The translations under genes and the position numbers were made by a program. Positions 38,326 through 45,978 of a DNA stretch of 64,000 nt are shown here, in pieces. The DNA is from Rhodospirillaceae bacterium LM-1 (lineage in GTDB: Bacteria; Pseudomonadota; Alphaproteobacteria; Rhodospirillales; WMHbin7), in the NCBI GenBank assembly GCA_902725215.1, contig CACUVI010000026.1:1-64000 (forward strand), in the 5' to 3' direction. The notes beneath the pieces were generated by a model. That model worked only from the letters and a program-made list of their open reading frames with translations. It did not search any database and had not been told where the DNA came from. How positions within the stretch are numbered: the stretch's first letter is position 1; every line of letters starts with the position of its first letter.

Positions 38326-39993
38326 ATGAGCAATGAAGCCTGGCTGAAGGCCGAAATCGGTTTTACCCAATATCTGATTCAGGCCGGGCGTCTGGATGCG
38401 GCCCGCGATTCCCTGGCCTCTTTGGATAGCCAAGAGGCGGCAGGTCTTATCGCCGACGCCTGGAAGGAACTGGGCGGCGCCTATTTCGGTCAGGATCGCC
38501 ACCGCGAAGCCGAGGCGGCCTTTCGCCGCGCCTTGGACAAACTGCCGGCGGACGGCGAGGCCCTGATGGGGTTGGGCTACGCCCTGTTCAACCAGACAAG
38601 GACCAGCGAGGCGGAGCACTGCTTCCAGGCGGTGGCGCAAAGCCAGGAGGGCAGCGCCGTCGCTTGGCGCGCCTTGTGCGCGACCCGCATGAATTTGCAA
38701 GATCTTGAAGGGGCCGCCAAGGCCGTGGCGCGCGCTTTGGCCCTGAACGACCAGGATGCGGAAACGCATGCCCTAAGGGGGTTGTTGGCCTATCGAAAGA
38801 GCCAAGCCGACCGGCGCTGGCGCGACTGGACGCGGCAGAATTTGAAAGACCCCGCAGCTCGGCCCAATCTGTTGGCGGGCGCGCTTGACCAACTGGAATT
38901 GGACGACGCCTTAAGCTCGATCCGGGCCGCTCGCCAGATTGATCCCAGAATTCGCACCGACGAATTGGGGGCGCGCCTGCTTGTCGCCATGGGCAGGCCC
39001 GAGGAAGCGCTTGAATTTCTGGAAGCCAGCCCGCAGCCGGATGCACGCAGCTGGCAACTGACCGCCGATGTCTGCTGGCTGCTGCGCAAGGAAGACGAGG
39101 CGCGCCGCCATCTGAAGAAATCCTTGGAAGCCCGCATGTTTCCAGAACCCGAGCCGCGAGCGTTGAACGAAGAAACGCTGTGCCAGGCCAAGGTGGCCGC
39201 CGGATTGAAAAACCACAAGCGGGAAGGGCCATCGGCAACGCCCCTGGTCTGGGTTCACTGGGATGCGCCATCCTATTTCAGCCAAAGCATCGGCTCGGCC
39301 CTGGCCGCCAGCCCGGCCACGCCCTTGGTGGTGCTGGGCGATTCGACCAACGCCTTCGAGCCTTGCCAACATATGCCGCTTTCGCGTCGGGCGGCCTCGG
39401 CCTGGGCCTTTCTGGATCGTTATCGGCACGCCAGCGAAAACGATTTTGTCTATGAAGCCTTTTGCCTGATGCGCTGGTTCTTTCTGCTGGATTGGGCCAG
39501 TGTGGCGGGCGTGGATCGCTTGGCGGCGGCGGATTCCGACTTGCTGCTCTTTTGCGACGTCGAGCGCGAGCTTGTCCCCAGAATGAAGGGGCTGGACCTA
39601 GCCTTCACCGGCGAGTTGGGGCCGCATCTGGCGCTGCTGACCCGCAAGGGCCTGTCGGATCTGTGCGGATTTTTCATGGACGCCTATGCGGATGGAGCGC
39701 CCGACATCGGCAGTTTGGTCAGCGACATGATGTTGCTGCCGCATTTTTTGAAGGATCGGCAATGGGCGGACCTGTCGCAAATCGAGGCGGGTTGCCGGGT
39801 GGATATGAACATGCGCTTGCCCGAAGGCTTTCGCATGGCGGGCCAGATCAAGCAAATCAGTTTTCGCCAAGGCCAGGCTTTCGCCAAGGATCGGGAGAGC
39901 GGCGTCGAAACGCGCTTGCTGGCCTTGCATTTTCAAGGCCCCGCCAAGCCCTATATGGGCCAAGCTCTCAGGCAGGAAGATTTTACGGATTAA
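38326..39993 (+). CDS. TPR domain fused to a putative GT-A glycosyltransferase domain
   Basis: Protein of 555 aa with two parts. The N-terminal 290 residues are tetratricopeptide repeats (for example DAWKELGGAYFGQDRHREAEAAFRRALDKLPADGEALMGLGYALF). The remainder begins PLVWVHWDAPSYFSQSIGSALAASPATPLVVLGDSTN, like a nucleotide-diphospho-sugar transferase start, and has AADSDLLLFCDV at about 401-412 with D403-S404-D405 as a candidate metal-binding DxD. No signal peptide or membrane segment is seen, so it should be cytosolic. Donor and acceptor unknown; protein glycosylation is possible because TPR-GT fusions (OGT-like in plan only) exist, but this GT part is not OGT. Last bases overlap the convergent gene by 11 bp. 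Confidence 0.65.
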   Translation: MSNEAWLKAEIGFTQYLIQAGRLDAARDSLASLDSQEAAGLIADAWKELGGAYFGQDRHREAEAAFRRALDKLPADGEALMGLGYALFNQTRTSEAEHCFQAVAQSQEGSAVAWRALCATRMNLQDLEGAAKAVARALALNDQDAETHALRGLLAYRKSQADRRWRDWTRQNLKDPAARPNLLAGALDQLELDDALSSIRAARQIDPRIRTDELGARLLVAMGRPEEALEFLEASPQPDARSWQLTADVCWLLRKEDEARRHLKKSLEARMFPEPEPRALNEETLCQAKVAAGLKNHKREGPSATPLVWVHWDAPSYFSQSIGSALAASPATPLVVLGDSTNAFEPCQHMPLSRRAASAWAFLDRYRHASENDFVYEAFCLMRWFFLLDWASVAGVDRLAAADSDLLLFCDVERELVPRMKGLDLAFTGELGPHLALLTRKGLSDLCGFFMDAYADGAPDIGSLVSDMMLLPHFLKDRQWADLSQIEAGCRVDMNMRLPEGFRMAGQIKQISFRQGQAFAKDRESGVETRLLALHFQGPAKPYMGQALRQEDFTD

Positions 39994-40717
39994 GATCACC
40001 CCAGCCGGGCGGTTTCCTCAAGCCCAGCGGGAACAGAAATTCGGCGGCATGCTTGACGGCGATATCCTTGAGGCGCGCCCACCCTCTTGCCGGAGCGACG
40101 TCGTCGGGCAGCAAGGCGGGATCGGCGGGAATCAAGGCGACCATGGATTCGATCATCCCAACGCCCTCATAGGCTTCGTTGTGCGCCCGCGCATTCTCCG
40201 GTCCCGCATCCGCAAAGCGCTCCCAGGCCGGGCGCGACGCCAACAGGTAGCGGCGCGAAGGCACGCTGTTTTTCAGCAAGCGATGCGCCAGCACGACGTC
40301 GAAACCCGACAGCTCCTCGAAGCGTTTCAGGCGATAAAGCAGGGCGCGCCCGAAATGCACCAGCACCTTCAGATCAAGAAGGCGAATGCGCGCACAGGCC
40401 CGGCAAGGGCAGGCGTTGGTCAACACCATCTGGCGGCGCTTGTCGTCGAAGGCATCGAAAAACCGCACGGCTGCTTGCGCCACTTTCCGACCGGCGTCTT
40501 GCCCGTCGGGGGCGTGCAGGAAGATGGCGTCGCCCTCAAGCTTGTTGGCGATCAGATTGTCGGGTGCGGCGTCCAGCACGGCCTCGATCAGCGCGCTGAC
40601 AACATGCTGGGCGTGGGTGATTTCCTGCCTGTTGAAGGACATGAAATCGGTGTAGCCCGAGATGTCGGCCAGGACCAGAAAGGTGTCGATTTCCTTCTGG
40701 TCCATGGCCGCGCCCAT
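39983..40717 (-). CDS. DUF2652 nucleotidyl-cyclase-like protein
   Basis: Protein of 244 aa, DUF2652 family. The start FLVLADISGYTDFMSFNRQEITHAQHVVSALIEAVL resembles the first half of class III adenylate/guanylate cyclase domains (ADISGYT with metal-binding Asp), followed by KLEGDAIFLHAP, matching the second metal Asp region. A CPCRAC cysteine cluster follows at about residue 103. The C-terminal part is not cyclase-like. It starts 1 bp after the asd stop. Whether it makes a cyclic nucleotide or only binds a ligand is unknown. An alternative ATG lies four codons downstream. Confidence 0.68.
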   Translation of the reverse strand: MGAAMDQKEIDTFLVLADISGYTDFMSFNRQEITHAQHVVSALIEAVLDAAPDNLIANKLEGDAIFLHAPDGQDAGRKVAQAAVRFFDAFDDKRRQMVLTNACPCRACARIRLLDLKVLVHFGRALLYRLKRFEELSGFDVVLAHRLLKNSVPSRRYLLASRPAWERFADAGPENARAHNEAYEGVGMIESMVALIPADPALLPDDVAPARGWARLKDIAVKHAAEFLFPLGLRKPPGWGDLNP

Positions 40718-40718
40718 C

Positions 40719-41738
40719 TCACTTCTTCAAGTAATCTTTAATCAGCACTTCGGCGATCTGCACGGCATTCAGCGCAGCGCCCTTGCGCAGATTGTCAGCC
40801 ACCACCCACAGGGACAAGCCGTTGGGCACCGTCGGGTCCTTGCGGATGCGGCTGACATAGGTGGCGTCTTCGCCAGCGCATTCGGCGGGCGTCACATAGC
40901 CACCCGGCTCGCGTTGATCGACCACCACCACGCCCGGCGCCTTGGACAGGGCGGCCCTGGCCTGCGCGACCGTGATCGGGCGCTCGAACTCGACATTGAT
41001 CGATTCGGCATGACCGATGAACACGGGTACGCGCACACAGGTGGCGCTCACCTGAATGTCGGGGTCCATGATCTTCTTGGTCTCGACCACCATTTTCCAT
41101 TCTTCCTTGGTCGATCCGTCTTCCATGAAGACGTCGATGTGCGGAATCACGTTGAAGGCGATCTGCTTGGTGAACTTGTGCGGCTCGACCGGATCGTTGA
41201 CGTAGATGGCGCGGGTCTGGTTGAACAGCTCGTCCATGGCGTCCTTGCCCGCTCCCGAGGTCGATTGATAGGTCGAGACCACGACGCGCTTGATCTTGGC
41301 CAGATCGTGCAGGGGCTTCAGGGCCACCACCATCTGGATGGTCGAGCAATTGGGATTGGCGATGATGCCGCGCTTCTTGTACTTGGCGATGGCCTCGGGA
41401 TTGACCTCGGGCACCACCAGCGGAATGTCGTGCTCCATGCGGAAATGCGAGGTGTTGTCGATCACCACGCACCCGGCGGCGGCGGCCCTGGGGCTATGCA
41501 CCGCCGAAACCTTGGCGCCCGGCGACGACAGGGCGATGTCAACGCCCTTGAAATCGAATTTGGCGAGGTCTTGAATTTTCAGCACCTCGTCCTCGCCGAA
41601 CGACACTTCACGCCCGGCGGAGCGTTCGCTCGCCAGCGCGATCACGTCGTCGCAAGGAAAATCGCGCTCGGCCAGCGTCTGCAACATCTCGCGGCCCACA
41701 TTGCCGGTGGCGCCGATCACGGCAACCCGATAACCCAT
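40719..41738 (-). CDS. asd: Aspartate-semialdehyde dehydrogenase
   Basis: Converts aspartyl phosphate to aspartate semialdehyde, the branch point to lysine, methionine and threonine; 339 aa. YRVAVIGATGNVGREMLQTL is the dinucleotide-binding start, NPNCSTIQ holds the catalytic Cys at 131, and STYQSTSGAGKDAMDEL is the substrate loop. ATG at 41738 with AGGA upstream gives the family N-terminus; the 14-codon extension is discarded. dapB and metF/metH in this window use its product line, although not in one operon. Confidence 0.97.
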   Translation of the reverse strand: MGYRVAVIGATGNVGREMLQTLAERDFPCDDVIALASERSAGREVSFGEDEVLKIQDLAKFDFKGVDIALSSPGAKVSAVHSPRAAAAGCVVIDNTSHFRMEHDIPLVVPEVNPEAIAKYKKRGIIANPNCSTIQMVVALKPLHDLAKIKRVVVSTYQSTSGAGKDAMDELFNQTRAIYVNDPVEPHKFTKQIAFNVIPHIDVFMEDGSTKEEWKMVVETKKIMDPDIQVSATCVRVPVFIGHAESINVEFERPITVAQARAALSKAPGVVVVDQREPGGYVTPAECAGEDATYVSRIRKDPTVPNGLSLWVVADNLRKGAALNAVQIAEVLIKDYLKK

Positions 41739-41814
41739 CGTCCTGGTCCTTGCATCTGTCGTTAACGTAAAGGGGGGCAAAACTACTCTCTCGGAGCCAG
41801 GAAATCAATAAACC

Positions 41815-42309
41815 TTAATTACACTGGCCTAGCGAGCCTTCGGCGCAAATATGCTTGCCGTCGGTCCAGATGGCGCCAGTCAGGTCGGCATAAAGGAAAT
41901 CAGCGCCCAGCAGACGGGCGCCGGAGAAGTCGGCGCCCTTCAGAACCGCCCGGTAAAAGCGCGCTCGTCTAAGGTCGGCGTCCTTGAAGCTGGCGCGGCT
42001 CAGGTCCGCTTTGGTGAAATCGGCCTCGGTCGCGTCGGCTTGGTCGAAAACCGTGTCCCTCAAGCCAGCGCTGATGAATTTGGCTCGATAAGCGTTGGCG
42101 CCGGTAAAATCGCTGCCCGACAAATCGCTGCGCTGAAAGGTGGCGTCGCGCAGATTGGCTTTTTTCAGGTCGCTTTTCATCAGCTCGCGCCCATCGTGAT
42201 AGCAGCGCCGCCAATCAACGCCCATGGCCGCCGGTTCAGCGCAGCTGTTTCCTTGCGCCAGGGCGGGCAGGCTGATCATCAGCAGGGGCAGAAGCCAGAA
42301 ACTTCTCAT
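41815..42309 (-). CDS. Secreted pentapeptide-repeat protein
   Basis: Protein of 164 aa. The N-terminus RSFWLLPLLMISLPALAQ is a signal peptide with cleavage after AxA. The mature part has one CxxxxxxxxxRRC segment and then about 18 pentapeptide repeats of the A(D/N)LXX type (LKKANLRDATFQRSDLSGSDFTGANAYRAKFISAGL...), which fold as a right-handed quadrilateral beta-helix. Two cysteines near the C-terminus (HIC...GQC) may form a disulfide. No function known; gyrase-mimic activity of cytosolic Qnr/MfpA-type proteins is not expected because of export. ATG 42309 is used instead of the longer frame, which would place extra residues before the signal. Confidence 0.8.
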   Translation of the reverse strand: MRSFWLLPLLMISLPALAQGNSCAEPAAMGVDWRRCYHDGRELMKSDLKKANLRDATFQRSDLSGSDFTGANAYRAKFISAGLRDTVFDQADATEADFTKADLSRASFKDADLRRARFYRAVLKGADFSGARLLGADFLYADLTGAIWTDGKHICAEGSLGQCN

Positions 42310-42393
42310 GAAACAAGATGTAGTCAACCGAAGGGCATTTGGCAAAGGCAGAATTGAGGGTTAAAATGGAAAGCGGAAGCCAAGGAGAGAGAG

Positions 42394-43278
42394 ATGCAAA
42401 AATCAAAGGCCGAAGAGGCGTTGAGCCAGGCCGAACAGCATTGGACGGATGGCGACATGGCGGCGGCCAGGGAGGCCTTCAGGCGCGCCCGGCTGCATTT
42501 CCACGAGGCGGGAGACAGGGGCGGCGAATCAGGCTCCCTGGCCCGGCTGGGCGAGCTCGAGCATCGCCAGGGGCATATGAAGGCGGCCCGCGAGCTGTAT
42601 GTCGAGGCGCGCACGTTGCTGACCGGCGAGGCCGATCCTTTGGCCCAGGCCGACGTGCTGATCTTGTTGGGCGAGTTGGAGCGTAGCGAAAACAACCACG
42701 GCGCTGCGCGTCAGGCCCTTGAATCGGCACGGGAACTCTATCACGGCGGCGGCGATCTGGGCGGCGAGACGCAAGCATGGCTGCGTTTGGGCTGGGTGGC
42801 TTCGTCGGAGGGGCGCGAAGACAAGGCGCTCGACGCTTTCAAAAAGGCCGAACAACTGGCCCGTCAGGCGGGCGACGATCAAGCGGGCGGGCAGGCGCTG
42901 ATGGCGCTGGCCGACATCGAGCGCAAACTCAACCGCTTGGATCTGGCCCATCAGGCCATTTCGCAAGCGCTGGCCCTGTTCAAAAGCTCGGGCGACGTGC
43001 TGGATGAGGCGGCGGCCATGGCCGAATTGGCCACCCTGGCTCGCGATGTGGGCGAGCGGGTCCAGGCCGTCGAAGGCTATCAGAAGGCGGCCCATTTGTT
43101 CGCCGCGGCGGGCGATCTGAAGGGCGAGGCCCTGGTGCTGCTGGCTTTGGCCCGCCTGGAATACGGCCACGATTCGCAAGCCGCCCGCAAGGCGGCGGAA
43201 CATGCGGCCCAATTGCTCGAGCGCGTAGGCGATCGCGACCATATGGACCAGGCAAAGCAGCTGTTGGCCGGGCTTTGA
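42394..43278 (+). CDS. TPR repeat protein
   Basis: Cytosolic protein of 294 aa built almost wholly of TPR-like helical pairs with 40-residue period (for example AREAFRRARLHFHEAGDRGGESGSLARLGELEHRQGHMKAARELYVEARTLL). The spacing is like Rapsyn/LGN or PEP-type TPR_12 repeats rather than canonical 34. AAGGAGAGAG stands before the ATG. Its TGA overlaps the TTG start of the polysaccharide deacetylase gene, so they are translationally coupled. A scaffold role for the operon is inferred. Confidence 0.75.
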   Translation: MQKSKAEEALSQAEQHWTDGDMAAAREAFRRARLHFHEAGDRGGESGSLARLGELEHRQGHMKAARELYVEARTLLTGEADPLAQADVLILLGELERSENNHGAARQALESARELYHGGGDLGGETQAWLRLGWVASSEGREDKALDAFKKAEQLARQAGDDQAGGQALMALADIERKLNRLDLAHQAISQALALFKSSGDVLDEAAAMAELATLARDVGERVQAVEGYQKAAHLFAAAGDLKGEALVLLALARLEYGHDSQAARKAAEHAAQLLERVGDRDHMDQAKQLLAGL

Positions 43279-44096
43279 CCCAGCCCGTCCGCAGCTTTGC
43301 CCAATTCTCGGCGCATGAAGACGCCAAGACGCGCCTGCGTTCGCTGGCGCGTGATCTGGCTATTCGCGCTTTGTTGCTGACTAAGCGTCCGGGCCGGGCT
43401 GCTGGCGGCATTCGCTTTCCATTCTGGCATCATGTGTTCGACGATGAACGGGCGGACTTCGAGCGCCAGCTGCGCTGGATGAAACGCCATGGCGACTTCA
43501 TCGGTTTTGATCAGGCAGTGGCGCTGCTGGCGTCGGGCGACAAGATCGACGGGCGATATTTCTGCCTGTCCTTCGACGATGGCTTCAAGAACGTACTGTC
43601 CAACGGCGCGCCAATCTTGGATGCGGTCGGCGCCAAGGCGATGGTCTATCTGGCGACCGGCTATGTGGGGGAAAGCGATCCCGCCAAGTTGAAGGGTTTT
43701 TACGATCACGGCCAGTTGCTGATCGAATTCATGGACTGGTCCGACGCCAAGGCTTGGCTGGCGGCTGGTCATGAGGTGGGTTCGCACACCCGAAAACATG
43801 CCTGCCTAGCAGCGCTGGAAGCAGGCGGGGTCAGGGCGGAACTGGCGGCGTCAAAGGCTGACATCGAAGCGAATCTGGGCATCGATTGCCGCCATTTTTG
43901 CGCGCCCTTCGGCGTTGCCGGAACCCATTTCGACCGTTTGCGCGACCCCAGACTGGCCAGGGATGCTGGTTATGAATCCTTCGCCACCGGCCATCGCGGC
44001 CGCATGGGCCAGAGCGGCGATCCCTTTTTCCTGCTGCGCGATCATTTGCTGGCCAAGGCGGGCGATCATCAACTGCGTTACTTTCTGGGGGACTGA
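43275..44096 (+). CDS. Polysaccharide deacetylase (NodB-type)
   Basis: Carbohydrate esterase family 4 protein of 273 aa. Start is TTG at 43275, inside the stop of the TPR gene; no better in-frame start is seen before the domain. The metal triad and base are recognisable: LSFDDG at about 96-101 (Asp), GSHTRKH (His-x4-His type) near 174, and FCAPFG near 208 for motif 3. No signal peptide is seen, unusual for an envelope-acting CE4 enzyme; similar cytosolic ones act on lipid-linked precursors. The next gene starts within its stop (TGATG). Confidence 0.83.
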   Translation: MTQPVRSFAQFSAHEDAKTRLRSLARDLAIRALLLTKRPGRAAGGIRFPFWHHVFDDERADFERQLRWMKRHGDFIGFDQAVALLASGDKIDGRYFCLSFDDGFKNVLSNGAPILDAVGAKAMVYLATGYVGESDPAKLKGFYDHGQLLIEFMDWSDAKAWLAAGHEVGSHTRKHACLAALEAGGVRAELAASKADIEANLGIDCRHFCAPFGVAGTHFDRLRDPRLARDAGYESFATGHRGRMGQSGDPFFLLRDHLLAKAGDHQLRYFLGD

Positions 44097-45190
44097 TGCG
44101 GGGCAACATCCGTCACGCCCGCATCGAGGATGGGCTGGAGGCCAGCGCCTTTTTGGAAGGCCTTGGACTGGTTCAGCCCCAGGGTGAAGCGGCTAGGACG
44201 GCTCATTGGAAGCGAATCTGGATCGACAATCCGGCCCTGGGCCAGGGCGGGGAAAAGCTGCCGTTGGGCGTGGTGCTGGAAGACGAGGCAGGGCGCATCC
44301 AGGGTTTTTTCGGCAATGTGGCGCGCATTTACCGGCTGAAAGATCGCCGCCTGATCGCCGGATGCGCCACGCAATGGGGTGTGGCCAAGGATTGGCGCAC
44401 CGAGACCAGACGTTTGGCCAAGGCCTATTGCGACCAGCCGGGCGCCGATCTGCTGCTGGTGACCACGGCCAAGCGCGCCGCTTCGCGCCTATTCGTGGAA
44501 AACGACTATGTGGCCGTGCCGCAGCCGCATCTGGACAAGGTGCTGTACTGGATCACCGATGCGAACGGCTTTCTGGCTTCGGCGTTCAAGCGCAAGAACT
44601 GGCCCCCCGAACTGGCTTGGCTGGGCGCGCCCTTCCTGTCGGTCGTCAGCGCCTTCAAGCGCAAGGCCAAGGCGAGGCACGCGGTTTTGCGCCTGGGGCT
44701 GGTGGATCTTGGTCCCGCCGCCGACGCTTTGTTCGAAGCCAAGGCAGGGCGGGGCGATTGTCTGCTGGCCGAGCGCGATGCCAAAACCCAGGGTTGGAGC
44801 TACGCCAGACCCGAAGAAACGGACATTCTGTTCGTGGCGGCGCCGGATGGCTCCTATCTGGGGCAGCTTAGCCTGATGCGCGACGATGCGCCCGCGATCG
44901 GCCTGAAAAGGCGCAAGGTGATCGATCTGATGGTGCTGAACGACGACGCGTCGGTCGTCGATTCCCTGCTGGCCGAGGCCCTGCGCATTTGCCGGAACGA
45001 GGGCGATCATGTGCTGGAAGTGGTCGGGCTTCCCATGGCGTTGCGTTCTCGCTTTCTGAAACTGGGGGCCATGGAACGCGCCTTCATCTCCTGGCCCGCC
45101 TATGTGAAAGTGCTGACGCCTGGTATCGATCTTTCGGCAGAATCGCTTTGGCATCTTACCGGCTATGACGGCGACGCGACGCTTGTTTGA
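44096..45190 (+). CDS. GNAT-like N-acyltransferase of the deacetylase operon
   Basis: Protein of 364 aa with an N-terminal acetyltransferase-like segment (IRHARIEDGLEASAFLEGLGLVQPQ... and GCATQWGVAKDWRTETRRLAKAYCDQPGADLLLVTTAKRAASRLFVENDYVAVP) and a second related region at the C-terminal half (about 200-345, LGLVDLGPAADALFEAKAG... and EALRICRNEGDHVLEVVG), suggesting a tandem GNAT layout. The family is seen in exopolysaccharide clusters. It is coupled to the deacetylase gene by TGATG. A joint role in removing and replacing acyl groups on a sugar is inferred from the pair; no substrate can be named. Confidence 0.62.
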   Translation: MRGNIRHARIEDGLEASAFLEGLGLVQPQGEAARTAHWKRIWIDNPALGQGGEKLPLGVVLEDEAGRIQGFFGNVARIYRLKDRRLIAGCATQWGVAKDWRTETRRLAKAYCDQPGADLLLVTTAKRAASRLFVENDYVAVPQPHLDKVLYWITDANGFLASAFKRKNWPPELAWLGAPFLSVVSAFKRKAKARHAVLRLGLVDLGPAADALFEAKAGRGDCLLAERDAKTQGWSYARPEETDILFVAAPDGSYLGQLSLMRDDAPAIGLKRRKVIDLMVLNDDASVVDSLLAEALRICRNEGDHVLEVVGLPMALRSRFLKLGAMERAFISWPAYVKVLTPGIDLSAESLWHLTGYDGDATLV

Positions 45191-45407
45191 TTGCCCCTCA
45201 AGCGCCGGGCGGCGCATTCCATGCGCCTTGGCTTTCGCGCCATAAGGCGCGGGGCGCGCTTGCGCCCAGTCGCTGCGCTCCATATTTGATTGCCCCTCAA
45301 GCGCCGGGCGGCGCATTCCATGCGCCTTGGCTCTCACGCGCATTGGCGCGCGGGGCGCGTTGCGCCCAGTCGCTGCGCTCCATATTTGATTGCCCCTCAA
45401 GCGCCGG
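45186..45407 (+). repeat. Tandem pair (plus partial third) of the triple-hairpin element
   Basis: Two near-identical units, 45186-45284 (99 bp) and 45285-45384 (100 bp), then the first 23 bases of a third, each starting TTTGATTGCCCCTCAAGCGC. Stems in unit 1: GGCGCAT/ATGCGCC (45211-45227), CGCGCC/GGCGCG (45236-45251), GGGCGC/GCGCCC (45252-45267). Unit 2 keeps stem 1 but changes stem 2 to CGCGC/GCGCG with a new loop, pairing retained. Linkers CCCTCAAGCGCCGGGC and TTGGCTYTC match the copy at 36867. The array overlaps the last codons of the GNAT gene and fills the gap before the next gene. Reading frames through it are artefacts. Confidence 0.9.
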
Positions 45408-45419
45408 AAATGGTTGCGG

Positions 45420-45962
45420 CTATTTTTTCTTGCGAACCGGTTTCTTCCTGGGACCCATCGGCCCAGTATAAAAGACCCGGCAGTTGCCCCAGTTGGCGCT
45501 GTAGAAGAAGTAGGTTTCGCCCTCGCGGGCCAGCTTTCCCGGATCGATCAGCAGATCGTGGCGTCCCTTGGGAATCACGCCCAGAACGGCGGCACCCTCC
45601 TTGCCGTTGAAAACGGCGGCTAGGCGCAAGGGGCTGACCGGAATGAACTGGCCGGTGCGGCAGGCCTCGTCCAGCACTTGATCGGCCTTGCCCGCCGTCC
45701 AATAGGGTTTTGGCGAGCGGCTGAGCTGAATATATTCGAAGGCGTCCGGCCAGCGCGACCTTGTGGATGGGCTTGGCACCGTGTCGGGCGGCGAGACGCG
45801 CGGCGGCGACTGTGGCGAGGTCGGCTCGACGGTCTGGGCTAGCGCGTGGCCGACACCGCCAGCGAAGACGCAAAGGGCGCAAACGCATGGGGTCAGGTCT
45901 TGAATTATGAATCTGCGCAACGCCGGGTCGATCGACCGCAAAAGGGAAAATTCATAATTCAA
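45420..45962 (-). CDS. Exported protein of unknown function with an element-derived N-terminus
   Basis: Frame of 180 aa, possibly broken. The part after about residue 27 looks like a native exported protein: hydrophobic CVCALCVFAGGVGHALA, an AxA cleavage site before QTVEP, a proline-rich linker, then a soluble domain with DEACRTGQFIPVSPLRLAAVFNGKEGAAVLGVIPKG and FYSANWGNCRVFYTG, and a basic tail PRKKPVRKKK. Its first 26 residues are encoded by the palindromic element 45885-45977, where only TTG codons can start translation in this frame; no in-frame ATG or GTG lies between the element and the hydrophobic segment. So the original start was probably replaced by the insertion. Product not recognised. 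Confidence 0.55.
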   Translation of the reverse strand: MNYEFSLLRSIDPALRRFIIQDLTPCVCALCVFAGGVGHALAQTVEPTSPQSPPRVSPPDTVPSPSTRSRWPDAFEYIQLSRSPKPYWTAGKADQVLDEACRTGQFIPVSPLRLAAVFNGKEGAAVLGVIPKGRHDLLIDPGKLAREGETYFFYSANWGNCRVFYTGPMGPRKKPVRKKK

Positions 45963-45977
45963 GACCTGACCCCATGC
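45885..45977. mobile_element. 93-bp palindromic GGGGTCAGG-type element (REP/MITE-like)
   Basis: Two perfect 28-bp inverted arms, 45885-45912 and 45950-45977, contain GGGGTCAGGTCTTGAATT and its complement. The 37-bp middle holds GGTCGATCGACC (45926-45937), a 12-bp palindrome at the exact centre. Sequences of the GGGGTCAGG type flank REP-associated tyrosine transposase genes in many proteobacteria; none is encoded here, so this would be a non-autonomous copy. The right end is one base from the metH stop codon; the left end lies in the 5' part of the neighbouring gene. It can form a very stable hairpin and may act as a shared transcription end. Confidence 0.82.
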
Positions 45978-45978
45978 T

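Noticed and set aside
45186-45407. CRISPR array
   Set aside because: Units are 99-100 bp, adjacent without unique spacers, and only two complete copies; no cas gene.
45187-45471. Repetitive frame translated from the tandem hairpin units
   Set aside because: Repeated peptide simply reflects the DNA repeat; no start signal or family support.
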